Below, piece by piece: positions 32,715 to 43,490 of a stretch of DNA of 46,640 nt (position 1 is its first letter; each line of letters starts with the position of its first letter). Below the pieces are notes generated by a model. The model saw only the letters and a program-made list of their open reading frames with translations. It did no database searches and was not told the DNA's origin. The DNA comes from Clostridia bacterium (GTDB lineage: Bacteria; Bacillota; Clostridia; Christensenellales; CAG-314): NCBI GenBank assembly GCA_036654455.1, contig JAVVRZ010000005.1, forward strand, positions 1 to 46,640, given 5' to 3'. A program made the translations under genes and the position numbers.

Positions 32715-35700
32715 ATGAAACCAAAACTAATCCAAACCCTTGTTTGCCTTGTCTTATCTACAATAATGTTATTCACTGCGTTTGCCGGTATTCTACCCGA
32801 CACCGTCAACGCTATTAAGACCGCAATCAATCTAATCAAAGAAACTACGTCGGCTTCGGCAAATCCGCCTGCTAGCCTTGACGATATCGACACGTCTAGG
32901 CTGCCTAGACCTAAGCCGGGTGAGGCTACAAGCTCAGGCAATATTCAAGTCGATTTGCTTAGCAAAGATTCAATGAGTCCAGATATTACTATTACCAACG
33001 ATACGTATTATCCTTGGATAGTAGACGGCTCTTACAACGGAAACGTTGCCTATAAATCAACAATGAAGACAAACGCTCTGTCTTCTGCAATTACCTTTAA
33101 GTTTACAAGTAGTCAAGACGGCGCTTTATATTTTGACAATAAAATAGCGTCTGGCGAGCATGGAGATTACTTAAAAATAATGTTAAACGGCGTAGAAGCG
33201 AAAATTTCAGGGTATTTTAACAATAAACAAGATTGGAAGACCAGTTATATTCCATTCAAGGCAAGTAGCGCTGAGCAAACTATACACATTATATATGCAA
33301 AAGATAGCGTAGATGGCAATTTCACGCCTCCAAACCCAAACGAAATATGGATTGCAAACGTCGGGTTAGCATTTGGACAAGCTACGATAACTTTGCAAAC
33401 AAATCAAATGGATAATTCCAATTTTACTGTTAGTTCAGTAGTATTAGGAAATGCCCCCGGCGCTGTTGTTGCTTCAAATAAAGTAACCGCAACCGTACCA
33501 TTTGGCACTAAGTTTTTTGCAGATTACGATAATAAAGATTCGGCAAAATATAAAAGCGCAGGTTGGTATGATGAAAGTGGTAACAAGATAGCCAATGGTA
33601 GTAGCTATATTACTGCTACAAAAACTGCTACCTATACGTTTCGGTTTGAAAAATATGTTGAAATTGACCCAATAGGTTTGACTTATAAATCAGGTTCAAA
33701 GGTAGAATCTATTATTAAAAACGAAACAACATTAATTATCAACGCTGACGAAAACAAAGATTTTTCGCTTGATTTGTCCCCCAATATCGCAAGGGGCAAT
33801 ACGGTAAAAATTTTACATAATAATGTTGAGAAGACTATTACCAACGGGAAATATACCTTTCCTTCTCTGCTTAGCGGTAATGACGAAATAGTAGTAACAA
33901 TCTCGAAAACAGGTTTCTATGAAAAAACCATTAAGATTACTCTGCAATCAAGCCTTGTATCTTTTTTAAGCAAATCGCTTGGTGTTGGCGTTGCCGTAGA
34001 TCATAAAAATACGCCTCCTTGGATAATCAAGCAAATAGAAGGAAAATTTGCTTTAAAAAGTAACTATATAGAGGGCGGTGGCGACAAGACTATATGTTCT
34101 ATCGCGTTTACTGCTCAAACAGACGGCGTACTTTCATTTTTATATAAATCAAAACAAGATTATGGTTCTATGTGTTCTGCAACGATTAATAATGCCCCAA
34201 TAGCAATAAACGGAAATAACGTTTGGACAAGCGTCTCAATCCCGGTTACCAAAGGCGAGAAATATACATTAGAATTTACTTCTGAAATTTACAGCTGGTA
34301 TTCGCCGGATTTTTACATAATAGATTTAATTATTCTTCCCACAAGCGAGTATCCGGATATATCATTGCAATATCAAGACGGCGACAATGGCGCGCTAAGT
34401 AACGCCAACAAAATATTGTCAAACGGCGTTGACCAGAATTTTGCCTCGCTTGTTCATGACGGTGTGAATAATTCAACAAGAAAATATATCTTTAATTTAA
34501 CCAATACAATCTCTGGATATTCTTATTACGCCTTAGTCAATGGAAAACGTATCGACGCCACAAACAATACAATTACTATCGAGAATATTGACGGCAAATC
34601 AACCGTAGATATCTATGTGGTCAAGGCAGGCGCGCCTGTTAAAGTAGTTAGTTATGTTATAGATTATACTTGCGACGACATTAGTGAAATCATCAATGTA
34701 AATGACGTAGATAAGTTTACTTCTATTGTAAACGATCCCACTAACCCTTGGGGACTTGACTCGGCTAAGTCGGCAGAACGTGGTAATAAGGTATTTAAGA
34801 GCAATACACAATATCTTGCAGGAACAGAAACTTCAATTAGCTTTAACGTTACCGCTCCTAGCGACGGAATGTATACGCTGGATATTGATTTTTTAGTTTC
34901 GAGTTTATATAGTGACGCTAGCTACGAATCTTGGTATGTAACCATTGACGGCGTATACGTAACGGGTGGCGACGATCGTACTTGGGGAGACTCTAATGCA
35001 GAGTGGGAGACTATGTCTTTAAGACTTATACCCGGTACTAACGTAGTTAAAATAACATTTTATAGATATGAACGTACTCCTAATGATGGCATTTCTACCC
35101 TTTGGCTATCAAATTTGCGTATAAGAGAGTATAAATATCCCACTGAGATAAAAGTAACCCGAGAAGAAGGCGCAGTTATAGAAGAATTTCCATCTTTGAT
35201 AAAGGGCGGAGCTGTTCAAAAGCTCGATACTACTGTCTATCCGCTCAAACCCGAGTTTATAGCTAACTTAAATAAAGACTATGTAATCTCTGTCAGCGGA
35301 CTACTTACTGGCAACAGAATCTATGCGGTATGCGGTGGAGCGACTTACTATGCGAAAGGCGATATTATTACTATACCAAGCAAAGCCGTTAATGGCAATA
35401 TCTATATTTGGTACGAACTAAGTAAAGATAATGTTTGGTATGTTACGTATATACCAATAACAGTTAGCTACTCCTTGTCGGCGTTGATAACAGATGGTAC
35501 GCCCGTAACCGTTACTGCCGACCCTATGGTAGAAGAAACATTTTTCGGCAAAAAGGAAGCGATACAGAGTATCCAATATGAGCCTACCGATACCGCAATA
35601 CAGGGTTACCCTGTCTATACTTTAAACAATGATGCAAATCGCCCTGACTCGCCGTATACAGCGGCTATTAGGATACATATTGACTACACTTTTGACACCG

Positions 35701-38700
35701 ATACCTTGTTTTCTTTATGGGCAATGCAAAATTATCAGATAAAAGAATATCCGTATGGTGGTAAGAATTATTTCGGAACGCTTAATTTGTTAATAGATGA
35801 CAAGTTCCATAGCGATATTACAGAAACGGTAGTAGCTGATAAAACTAAGTGGAAGCAACACTTTGCCGTATTGCCAAGCGGACAGCATAGGCTAACAATA
35901 GAATTTAGTATAACTTACGTGGGTAGTATATCTAGCAATTGTAATAACCTTAAACTGGGTAATTTACAGTTTACTCCTATTCCTACAACCGGCAATGGTA
36001 GTGAGGTTACTCCGTTTAAAACTGTTGGCGTAGACACAATACTTGCAAAGGGCATTAATTATTTACAAAATATTAATATGCCTGCTAATACAGAAGAAGT
36101 ATTTTTGCAATATGTAAATAAAGACAACGCTAACATCGTAACAGGAGTCACTGCTACTGCTCCCGTTATTGCTGTTGTTACTAATGGAATAATAAAAGTT
36201 TCTAACGTACAGCAAACCACTACGGTTACTGTAACTACTACGGCAAACAAAGAATTTACTGTTAAATTAAATAAAGCTGGCTTTGCAGACAAGACTATAA
36301 CTGGTTCTGGTTCAAAGGCAGACCCATATATAATTAGCACGGCAGAACATTTAACCTTACTTAACGCAAATAACACCTCGTATTTTAAATTTAAGACAGC
36401 AAACGCTACCGTTACTCTGCCAGGCAATTGGACGCCTATTGGCAATGAAGCATTGTCTTTTTCAGGCGGATTAGATGGCAATGGCGTAACAATTAACGGG
36501 CTAAGTATTACAAGCGGTAATAACGTTGGCTTGTTTGGTTATGTTCGTAACGCTACAATACAGAATATTACATTAAACGCAACCGTTAAAGGTAGCGGGA
36601 ATGTCGGCGCTCTTGTTGGCAATGCTCTTTTTGACACAAATATTATAAATTGTAGAGTCAACGCAACTGTTAGCGGAGCAAACAACGTTGGCGGTATTAT
36701 AGGCTTCGCAAAAGAGAAAATTAATATAACCAACTGTTCTTTTACCGGTAGCGTATCCGGCGCATCAACCATTGGCGGTCTTGTAGGTCTATCGAATGTG
36801 GGCGGACTTACCGCTACTAATTGTACTGTCGGCAAAGACCCTGCGACACTTGGAAACGATGCTCAAACAAGAATAATAGGTACTAACTCAAACATCGGCG
36901 GTCTTTCTGGCAACGGCGGTGATTATGTAAGTTGTACTACTTACGCTGATGTTGTTGGCAAATATGTTGTCGGCGGTTTAGTCGGCGGTTATGATAATAA
37001 TTCAAAATTTGACAATACATATATGGCAGGTTCGGTTGCTATTGAGGGCGACCACGCAAACAACTATCCATATTTTGGTTCTCTTACAGGTTATGGCGCT
37101 TGGGTTACGTATACCTTAAATGATTCGGGTATGTTAGTCACCCTAAAATATGCTTCAAGCGTTGCAGTATCTGCCATTGACATTTTTAACCACGACGACG
37201 CTCTTGAAGTTGTAACGGGATTAGTCGCAGGCTCAACAAGCGGTACGGTTAAATACAAAATAAAGTTTAAGAAAATTAACGCAGCTATTGACCTGCTAAG
37301 CGAAACTTTGGCAAACGGCATACCCGGCAACTATGGCGGAGTGACAATTAGATTTACTATGGCGGACGGTACTTATAAGTATACAAGCACGCTTGACCGA
37401 GCCGAGTTAAAATTTAAGACTAATTTCGACCTTAACCTTGACAACCTTACTAGCTATAAAGACAATTTTAGTACTATTGAGATTGACAAATCAATCGGCA
37501 CTCGCTCTCACTATACCGAGACTGTCAATAACCAAGCTATATCTATTTTTGGTACGGCTCTTATAGATAATGCAAATGACTTCGAACACCTCTCTTGGAT
37601 AGTTAATGGCGCTATACCTACTACGTTTGCCGGCGGACTTTATTATAACTGTCGTTCGGTTGTAACTATTTCTATTAAATTAACAAACGACATCAATCTT
37701 ACGGCGGATAGAATAGTTGGTGAAAAATGTTTAAATAGAGTAGGCGGTAACAAAACAGGAGATAAGTTAAATCAATTTACCGGCTTTGCTACAAGCGAAA
37801 TGAACCCGTATAGAGGCAGTATATATGGTAACAACCACAGTATTACTGTAAATATGGACTTTCCAAATGCCTATCTATTAGGTATTATCAACCTTTCTAG
37901 CGATAAGGACTATGACAATGTAATTTCTAACTTAACCGTATACGGAACAATTAATGGCGGTTATAGGGTTGGAATAGTAGGCAGTAACGATAGATACTGG
38001 CGTTCTGGTTGCGCTTCATTTATTAACGTTAAGAATTACGCAACAATAACTGCAAAGGGACAAGCCGGCGGACTTATAGGTTACTCTAACACCGGTACTT
38101 CGCTTGCAATTAAGATTTCTAACTGCGTTAACTACGGCAGCGTTACGCTTAGAGGCAATGGTACTCGTGTAGGCGGATTTGTAGGCGACACCACGACTAA
38201 CGTTGGCTCTTCTGTTGAGATTGCTAACAGCTCTAACTTTGGCACAATTAGGGGATTTGGGACTGTTGGCGGTTTAGTAGGCTCTAACAAGGCGAACTGC
38301 TTTGTGGCTATTACAAACTGTTCTAACTTTGGCGACATAATTTCAACCACTACTAATATTGGCGGTTTTGTTGGCACAGTTGGCGAATTACGCCTTGAAG
38401 GAAATAACAAAAACTACGGTTGTGTTAGCGGAGGCAGTTACGTTGGCGGAATAGCCGGTAATGTTGCTATTTTAAAGAGTCTTGCTACTACCATTAACTA
38501 TGGTAACGTTATAGGTAGTGGTTCTAACGTTGGCGGTCTTTATGGCGTAGTAGCAGAGCTAACTCAAACAGGCACAGATATTAATCTAGGCTATGTTGCG
38601 GGGACTTCAACAGCTACTAACGGCGTAGGTGGTATTGTCGGCTCTTTAACAAGCGGAACAATAACTAACGCAATTAACTATGGCGACGTTTTAGATAAGG

Positions 38701-38876
38701 CGGCAACTATTGCAGGAGCAATGACTGGCGGTATCGTAGGCTATACGTCAACCGCTACAATTAATAACTGCTTTAACTATGGTAAAATTATAGGCGTAGC
38801 TCCAAAGCAAATTCTCGGCGGCGTAACCCAACCGACAGGCAACAATGAGTCGGGTACTGTCGTAATTAAACAATAA
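32715..38876 (+). CDS. Giant secreted GLUG-repeat surface protein, cassette 2
   Basis: The 2053-residue exported protein has a signal peptide (to about residue 33, cleavage near VNA) and a short Pro-rich linker (LPRPKPGE). Four beta-sandwich modules follow, at about 80-225, 415-550, 665-815 and 935-1095; the first three begin with a Pro-Trp pair (YYPWIV, PPWIIK, TNPWGL). A GLUG region starts with GSGSKADPYIIS near 1198 and runs to the C-terminus with many GGLVG, GGFVG and GGIAG repeats. The GLUG half is closely related to that of the protein at 18546, including a 77-base identical stretch (38061-38137). No sorting signal or C-terminal membrane helix is present. AAGGAG precedes the ATG. A role in adhesion is inferred from domain type. 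Confidence 0.85.
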   Translation: MKPKLIQTLVCLVLSTIMLFTAFAGILPDTVNAIKTAINLIKETTSASANPPASLDDIDTSRLPRPKPGEATSSGNIQVDLLSKDSMSPDITITNDTYYPWIVDGSYNGNVAYKSTMKTNALSSAITFKFTSSQDGALYFDNKIASGEHGDYLKIMLNGVEAKISGYFNNKQDWKTSYIPFKASSAEQTIHIIYAKDSVDGNFTPPNPNEIWIANVGLAFGQATITLQTNQMDNSNFTVSSVVLGNAPGAVVASNKVTATVPFGTKFFADYDNKDSAKYKSAGWYDESGNKIANGSSYITATKTATYTFRFEKYVEIDPIGLTYKSGSKVESIIKNETTLIINADENKDFSLDLSPNIARGNTVKILHNNVEKTITNGKYTFPSLLSGNDEIVVTISKTGFYEKTIKITLQSSLVSFLSKSLGVGVAVDHKNTPPWIIKQIEGKFALKSNYIEGGGDKTICSIAFTAQTDGVLSFLYKSKQDYGSMCSATINNAPIAINGNNVWTSVSIPVTKGEKYTLEFTSEIYSWYSPDFYIIDLIILPTSEYPDISLQYQDGDNGALSNANKILSNGVDQNFASLVHDGVNNSTRKYIFNLTNTISGYSYYALVNGKRIDATNNTITIENIDGKSTVDIYVVKAGAPVKVVSYVIDYTCDDISEIINVNDVDKFTSIVNDPTNPWGLDSAKSAERGNKVFKSNTQYLAGTETSISFNVTAPSDGMYTLDIDFLVSSLYSDASYESWYVTIDGVYVTGGDDRTWGDSNAEWETMSLRLIPGTNVVKITFYRYERTPNDGISTLWLSNLRIREYKYPTEIKVTREEGAVIEEFPSLIKGGAVQKLDTTVYPLKPEFIANLNKDYVISVSGLLTGNRIYAVCGGATYYAKGDIITIPSKAVNGNIYIWYELSKDNVWYVTYIPITVSYSLSALITDGTPVTVTADPMVEETFFGKKEAIQSIQYEPTDTAIQGYPVYTLNNDANRPDSPYTAAIRIHIDYTFDTDTLFSLWAMQNYQIKEYPYGGKNYFGTLNLLIDDKFHSDITETVVADKTKWKQHFAVLPSGQHRLTIEFSITYVGSISSNCNNLKLGNLQFTPIPTTGNGSEVTPFKTVGVDTILAKGINYLQNINMPANTEEVFLQYVNKDNANIVTGVTATAPVIAVVTNGIIKVSNVQQTTTVTVTTTANKEFTVKLNKAGFADKTITGSGSKADPYIISTAEHLTLLNANNTSYFKFKTANATVTLPGNWTPIGNEALSFSGGLDGNGVTINGLSITSGNNVGLFGYVRNATIQNITLNATVKGSGNVGALVGNALFDTNIINCRVNATVSGANNVGGIIGFAKEKINITNCSFTGSVSGASTIGGLVGLSNVGGLTATNCTVGKDPATLGNDAQTRIIGTNSNIGGLSGNGGDYVSCTTYADVVGKYVVGGLVGGYDNNSKFDNTYMAGSVAIEGDHANNYPYFGSLTGYGAWVTYTLNDSGMLVTLKYASSVAVSAIDIFNHDDALEVVTGLVAGSTSGTVKYKIKFKKINAAIDLLSETLANGIPGNYGGVTIRFTMADGTYKYTSTLDRAELKFKTNFDLNLDNLTSYKDNFSTIEIDKSIGTRSHYTETVNNQAISIFGTALIDNANDFEHLSWIVNGAIPTTFAGGLYYNCRSVVTISIKLTNDINLTADRIVGEKCLNRVGGNKTGDKLNQFTGFATSEMNPYRGSIYGNNHSITVNMDFPNAYLLGIINLSSDKDYDNVISNLTVYGTINGGYRVGIVGSNDRYWRSGCASFINVKNYATITAKGQAGGLIGYSNTGTSLAIKISNCVNYGSVTLRGNGTRVGGFVGDTTTNVGSSVEIANSSNFGTIRGFGTVGGLVGSNKANCFVAITNCSNFGDIISTTTNIGGFVGTVGELRLEGNNKNYGCVSGGSYVGGIAGNVAILKSLATTINYGNVIGSGSNVGGLYGVVAELTQTGTDINLGYVAGTSTATNGVGGIVGSLTSGTITNAINYGDVLDKAATIAGAMTGGIVGYTSTATINNCFNYGKIIGVAPKQILGGVTQPTGNNESGTVVIKQ

Positions 38877-38888
38877 GGGAGAATTATT

Positions 38889-41120
38889 ATGAAAAAAACA
38901 AATAAAAAGAAAGGCTTTACCCTTGTAGAATTACTAATAGTTATTGTAATTATTGGTATACTTGCAGGAGTGCTTATTCCAACTATGTCCGGAGTAATTA
39001 AGCGAGCCCACATTAGCACTGTAACTAGCGCAATAGGCAACCTCAACACCACTCTGGCTACTCTTAGAGTAGAAGGTCTAACGCTAGAAGATATTAGCGA
39101 ATACGGCGAAGTATCCGCTCCCAAACTTAGAAACGCCCTTATTAAAGAAGAAGCGGTAAACGCAGAACAACTAGATAAATTTAACGTAGCGTATAACAAC
39201 GGTTATTCGGTATTCTTCGACTCTGCTACATTTACTTTTGTATTAAAGAGCCAAGAAGATATAATTGCAAATAACTCCTACGTTAAAGCTACAAATAATC
39301 CTTTTGGTCTACAAACAACTTACGCAGAAACAGTTTCCCAAGAACAAGACTACGCTTTTCCTCAAAACTCAATTATTAAAGGTATGACCTTTATGAACTA
39401 TCTAAGTAAGGCCGACCGCTCTAATGCAGACGCTTTGCTAAATAGTTTAAGCATCTACCAAGATATTATGGCTGGCGAAAAAACAAGCGTAAACGATTAT
39501 TTGCTTTCGCTTGCAGGTCTAAGCAAAAAAACTACGCAAATAGGCACAGCTGAGAATGCTTTGCTTATGCACGCTTTGTCTAGGGTGTTTATTGACGTAA
39601 CAACTGAGGGCTTAAAAAAGCTAGATCCTTCTACTTTACTTTCTAGCTATAAGGACAAGCTAGCAATAGGTCAATTAGCGCAACTAGATAAGTTACCCGT
39701 GCTACCAACCCTACAAGCTATGTTAGACAACGGCGTTGCTAAGGCGTACGTTCTTCCCAGTAACATTTTTGAAGGTTATAGTGTCGATGCAAGTCTTTCC
39801 TTGACTATACCCGAGAACATAGTATTAAATGTTGGCGAAATAATAACTAGTATGGTAAACAATGCAGGTATTACTATGAATGTTACGCCAAGTACTAAGA
39901 CAACAACTTCTGCTCCAAGTACAGACGGAACGGTTGCCTCAACGGCTATTGTAACAGTTGAGCAAGGCGGTATAACCGATACTACTAACTCTGTATTTGT
40001 GCAAGTAGCTACGGATACTTCAAAAGTAGTAACCGTAACCAACAATATTACTAATGGTATTCTAGTTTGTTTGGGAAAAGAATATTCCAAGGGTTCAACC
40101 TTTACAGTTCCCGTTGGCTCAAAGAATATCAGTGTAATAGTCAAGGGCGCAAACGGCTTCCGTCCCGAATTAATAACTGTTACTGGTCTAAAAAAGACAA
40201 TGGTAGATAACCAATATTTGCTTGACACAGCTACCGTACAGACAATAACGGTTGGTGGCAATTTTACTATTCCATTTAACTCTACCTATGCGGTTAAACT
40301 AACGTCTAACTTAGAACACTGTATAACTGATTTAACTAAGTCGTCCTCGCTACTTAACGCTACTGGCGACCTAACCTTTACTGCAAGGGTAAGCAATATA
40401 CCAGTGGATTTTAGGACGGTTAAATTATATCTAGCCGGACAGGACACCGGTATTACGACTACAATAGCAGGCGACGTATATACTTTTACTGTCAATTCGA
40501 CTAATAGAACAACTATTGACAATATTATCTCTACTCTTACCTTAGACCGTAATCGTACTTTAAACTTTGTAATAGAAGTTTACGTAGATGTTAATGCAAC
40601 TACCTTAGGAGATGTTACTACGGCGATTAACAACGGCAGTCTTAGTACAAATGGTTTGTTGTTTAAGCAAACAACCGACCTTACCGTAACTAACCCAATA
40701 GGTAACGAAGTGCACGCTTTTGCAGGTATCTTTGACGGCAAGGGCAAAAACACAACAATAAATATAACAAATACCAACCAACACGTGGGTATGTTTGCTT
40801 ATGTTGGCGCAACCGCCGAAATAAAGAACGTTAATGTAACTTCCGCTATAATCAGTAATACTACAAAGGGTTCTAGCATCGGCGTAATAGCCGGTTACTC
40901 GCTAGGCAAAGTTACTAATTGTAACGTAACGGGAACAATTACAATTACAGCCGACGTTTCTTCAACTATCGGTTCAATAGTAGGCTCTCAAATAACTACG
41001 CTAGACAACTCAAATAACACCCTAACAAATTGCACTTGCAAGGCTACAATTACTATAACGAAGGGAACAGCAGTAACAAACTCTATTCCTCTTATAGGAA
41101 AGGAAATTAAAAAACCTTAA
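38889..41120 (+). CDS. Giant prepilin-like protein with GLUG tail, cassette 2
   Basis: The 743-residue paralogue of the protein at 25403 has the same class III signal (KKKG, then FTLVELLIVIV, Glu at mature position 5). The first 178 residues differ at a single position (Asp to Glu). The middle is divergent, with short nearly identical islands (LPVLPTLQAMLDN, YVLPSNIFEGY, LTLDRNRTLNFVIEVYVDV). The C-terminus is GLUG-like and ends PLIGKEIKKP, against PLIGKETKKS in copy 1. It lies 12 bases after the giant gene with the same AAGGGAGAA site; no equivalent of the 569-residue protein intervenes. It is probably processed by a prepilin peptidase encoded elsewhere. Confidence 0.88.
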   Translation: MKKTNKKKGFTLVELLIVIVIIGILAGVLIPTMSGVIKRAHISTVTSAIGNLNTTLATLRVEGLTLEDISEYGEVSAPKLRNALIKEEAVNAEQLDKFNVAYNNGYSVFFDSATFTFVLKSQEDIIANNSYVKATNNPFGLQTTYAETVSQEQDYAFPQNSIIKGMTFMNYLSKADRSNADALLNSLSIYQDIMAGEKTSVNDYLLSLAGLSKKTTQIGTAENALLMHALSRVFIDVTTEGLKKLDPSTLLSSYKDKLAIGQLAQLDKLPVLPTLQAMLDNGVAKAYVLPSNIFEGYSVDASLSLTIPENIVLNVGEIITSMVNNAGITMNVTPSTKTTTSAPSTDGTVASTAIVTVEQGGITDTTNSVFVQVATDTSKVVTVTNNITNGILVCLGKEYSKGSTFTVPVGSKNISVIVKGANGFRPELITVTGLKKTMVDNQYLLDTATVQTITVGGNFTIPFNSTYAVKLTSNLEHCITDLTKSSSLLNATGDLTFTARVSNIPVDFRTVKLYLAGQDTGITTTIAGDVYTFTVNSTNRTTIDNIISTLTLDRNRTLNFVIEVYVDVNATTLGDVTTAINNGSLSTNGLLFKQTTDLTVTNPIGNEVHAFAGIFDGKGKNTTINITNTNQHVGMFAYVGATAEIKNVNVTSAIISNTTKGSSIGVIAGYSLGKVTNCNVTGTITITADVSSTIGSIVGSQITTLDNSNNTLTNCTCKATITITKGTAVTNSIPLIGKEIKKP

Positions 41121-41178
41121 CCTTAATTTCCTAGAAATAGCCGTAACTTAATTAATAACTATAATAAATCAATACAAC

Positions 41179-41210
41179 AAAAAGCTATCTAATTTTTTAG
41201 ATAGCTTTTT
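41179..41210 (+). terminator. Rho-independent terminator of cassette 2
   Basis: AAAAAGCTATCTA (41179-41191) pairs with TAGATAGCTTTTT (41198-41210), identical to the cassette 1 terminator, and the 55 bases before it are also nearly the same. The remainder of the gap to 41439 holds a promoter candidate and nothing else I can identify. Confidence 0.9.
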
Positions 41211-41298
41211 ACTTACAAATTATAAATTACTTCTTTAATAATTTTTATTATTTGTCAGTCTAAAAAAAGCGTTTTATTCGATATTAATTTTTTAAATG

Positions 41299-41307
41299 TG
41301 CTATACT
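41299..41307 (+). promoter_or_regulatory. Candidate extended -10 promoter
   Basis: TG-C-TATACT forms an extended -10 element, with no good -35. It lies upstream of the NifX-like gene, and the overlapping TATACT-ATA-AGTATA is an inverted repeat that could be a small operator. Confidence 0.35.
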
Positions 41308-41439
41308 ATAAGTATAGATAAGTCCACTACATATTAATCTTAGTATGCTAATATTAAATAAGTTAGTATGCGTTTAAAATTAACCTAATGGTTAAAAAAG
41401 TATAAATAAATTAAAATACAAATTTAAAGGAGATATATT

Positions 41440-41838
41440 ATGAAAATAGCAGTTACGTATTCAAACGGCGAGGTATTTGGACATTTCGGTCACACTGAGG
41501 AATTTAAAATTTACGAAGTTGTAGATGGTAAAATCGTATCTAGTAGTATTGTAAAAGCTCTCGAAGGGGGACATAGCGCCCTCGCTAACTTGTTAAAGAG
41601 CAATAATATTGACGCATTAATTTGCGGAGGCATAGGCGGAGGGGCTAAAACTGCTCTTGCAGAATTAAATATTACGCTATATGGCGGAGTATCCGGAAGC
41701 GCCGATAGCGCCGTAGACGCTTTAATTGCAAATAATTTAGCATTTAACCCCGACATTACTTGCAATCACTTTAATTCTCACCATCAAGGCGAGGAACACC
41801 ACTGTCACGGCGCAGACGAATGTAAAGGCTGTAAATAA
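41440..41838 (+). CDS. NifX/NifB-type FeMo-cofactor-binding domain protein with His/Cys tail
   Basis: This 132-residue protein has the dinitrogenase iron-molybdenum cofactor-binding fold over 1-105: it starts MKIAVTYSNGEVFGHFGHTEEF and has DALICGGIGGGAKTAL near 59-74. The family binds Fe-S or Fe-Mo clusters; outside nitrogen fixation such proteins are common in anaerobes with unclear roles. The C-terminal 25 residues are a metal-binding-like tail rich in His and Cys (CNHFNSHHQ, EEHHCHGADECKGC). AAGGAG precedes the ATG. The neighbouring ferredoxin supports an Fe-S or metal role. No nif structural genes are seen. Confidence 0.85.
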   Translation: MKIAVTYSNGEVFGHFGHTEEFKIYEVVDGKIVSSSIVKALEGGHSALANLLKSNNIDALICGGIGGGAKTALAELNITLYGGVSGSADSAVDALIANNLAFNPDITCNHFNSHHQGEEHHCHGADECKGCK

Positions 41839-41992
41839 GCATACAAACTTTGTAACTAATAACTTACGACAAATTAAAAAAGTTAGGCGGAATTTAATAT
41901 AATTAGCATTTTTTTATTATTGTAGAAATTAATGCAAGCTACCCTTTGCGCTTTAAGCGATTAAAAATATATTGACATAGGAAAAATTAATA

Positions 41993-42184
41993 ATGAATAC
42001 CAAAGAATTAAAAGTTATTGTGGCGCTTTGCCCACAAAATCACCATTGCCCATCTTTAAAAGTGTGTCCGGTAGGTGCGCTGACACAAATTGGAAATAAT
42101 GCGCCAACTGTAAACAAAGAAAAGTGTATTAAATGTGGCAAATGCGCAAGTTTTTGTCCCAAAAAAGCTCTTATACTTGAATAA
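41993..42184 (+). CDS. Small ferredoxin-like 4Fe-4S protein
   Basis: The 63-residue protein has seven cysteines. The C-terminal set CIKCGKCASFCP (45, 48, 51, 55) is a complete 4Fe-4S motif. The N-terminal set (13, 19, 25; CPQNHHC and VCP) is irregular, so a second cluster is uncertain. The N-terminal style resembles that of the ferredoxin part of the protein at 45082. It probably acts as an electron carrier or cluster donor for the adjacent NifX-like protein, which is inference from position. The 155-base gap before it has no clear promoter. Confidence 0.82.
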   Translation: MNTKELKVIVALCPQNHHCPSLKVCPVGALTQIGNNAPTVNKEKCIKCGKCASFCPKKALILE

Positions 42185-42293
42185 ACGGCGTGTAATGTCT
42201 TAAAGCCGAAATAAATAAAGTTAAATTAGCGAATAGAGTTGGACACAAAATTATTAATATTCGCAATTATAAATCTAAATTAGTAGGGGAAAA

Positions 42294-43328
42294 ATGGAAG
42301 AACATAAACGACGCATACGCTATAAGGGCACGCACCCTCACATCTATCAAGAAAAATATAAAGAGCTAAACCCGACGCAATACGCTGACGAAATTGCAAA
42401 AACTATCGAAAAAGGTAAGACGCCGGCGGGTATGCACATACCAATTCTAGTCGATGAAATTTTGGAGTTTTTACATATTTCTTCGGGACAAGTTGGACTT
42501 GACGCAACCTTAGGTTATGGCGGACACAGTCAAAGAATGCTCGAAAGTTTGCAAGGTCGAGGTCATCTTTATGCAATCGATATAGACGGAATCGAACTTG
42601 AAAAGACAAAGTCAAGGCTAGCCGAGCTAGGCTATGGCGACGACGTATTGACGGTTAGCAAGCTAAATTTTTCTAATATTGACCAACTTAAACCGCAACA
42701 AAAGTTTGATTTTGTTCTTGCCGATTTAGGCGTTTCTTCTATGCAAATTGACAACCCCGAACGTGGTTTTACTTTTAAACACGATGGCAAGCTAGACTTG
42801 CGGTTAGATTCTTCAAGCGGACAAACGGCAAGCGAGCGACTTAAAGAACTTAACTATATGGATTTAGTAAGTATATTTACTCAAAACGCCGACGAACCTT
42901 ACGCCGAGCAAATTGCTAAGGTTATTTTGCGGACTTTTAAAAAAGGCGGAGTCATAGATACTACACGACAACTTTATTCGGCGGTAGAAGAAGCCTTGTC
43001 TTTTTTACCAACTGCCGAACGCAAAGACACTATCAAAAAATCTTGTCAACGTGTCTTTCAAGCGTTAAGAATTGATATAAATAGCGAATTTGACGCATTG
43101 ACTTCATTTCTTAATAAGTTACCAAGCGTTTTAAATGCTAATGGCAAGGTTGCTATACTTACATTTCATTCCGGCGAAGATAGACTGGTTAAAAAGGCAT
43201 TTAAAATCGGGCTTAACGACGGCGTATATAGCCAAGTTGCTCGTGACGTAATTCGTCCAAGCATTGAAGAATGTAACAAAAATCCTCGTGCTCACTCCAC
43301 AAAAATGCGGTGGGCGATTAAAAGCTAA
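42294..43328 (+). CDS. rsmH: RsmH-family rRNA (cytosine-N4)-methyltransferase with N-terminal extension
   Basis: The 344-residue SAM-dependent methyltransferase is of the RsmH (MraW) family, which makes N4-methylcytidine at position 1402 of 16S rRNA. The core starts at MHIPILVDEILEFL (47-60), and the SAM site is LDATLGYGGHSQ (69-80), with AIDID near 94. LADLGVSSMQID, FTFKHDGKLDLRLD and LTFHSGEDR follow. An extra basic segment of about 46 residues (RRIRYKGTHPHIYQEKY) precedes the core. Such extended copies outside the division cluster occur as second RsmH paralogues in clostridia. The gene stands alone here, so the target base could differ. GTAGGGG precedes the ATG. Confidence 0.88.
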   Translation: MEEHKRRIRYKGTHPHIYQEKYKELNPTQYADEIAKTIEKGKTPAGMHIPILVDEILEFLHISSGQVGLDATLGYGGHSQRMLESLQGRGHLYAIDIDGIELEKTKSRLAELGYGDDVLTVSKLNFSNIDQLKPQQKFDFVLADLGVSSMQIDNPERGFTFKHDGKLDLRLDSSSGQTASERLKELNYMDLVSIFTQNADEPYAEQIAKVILRTFKKGGVIDTTRQLYSAVEEALSFLPTAERKDTIKKSCQRVFQALRIDINSEFDALTSFLNKLPSVLNANGKVAILTFHSGEDRLVKKAFKIGLNDGVYSQVARDVIRPSIEECNKNPRAHSTKMRWAIKS

Positions 43329-43439
43329 AACCTAAATACTATTTAGTAAAGTTAGAGCTTTACTTCAAGTCCTAACAAGCCTTTAAAAATACTGTTATAA
43401 TTATTCTATTACTAACATAGCGTTCGATTATATAGCATA

Positions 43440-43448
43440 GGGGGGGGG
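43440..43448. repeat. G9 homopolymer in an intergenic stretch
   Basis: Nine consecutive Gs. On the minus strand the context reads GTGTAAGAATA followed by C9, resembling the plus-strand context of the C8 tract at 46528 (GTGTAAGTAGAATA then C8). Confidence 0.8.
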
Positions 43449-43490
43449 TATTCTTACACCCAGCTTTATGCTTGTTCTAACCAGTATTAA

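Noticed and set aside
39776..40261. Long minus-strand frames inside the giant and prepilin genes
   Set aside because: They are shadows of Thr/Asn/Val-rich coding sequence on the plus strand, without ribosome sites or recognisable domains.
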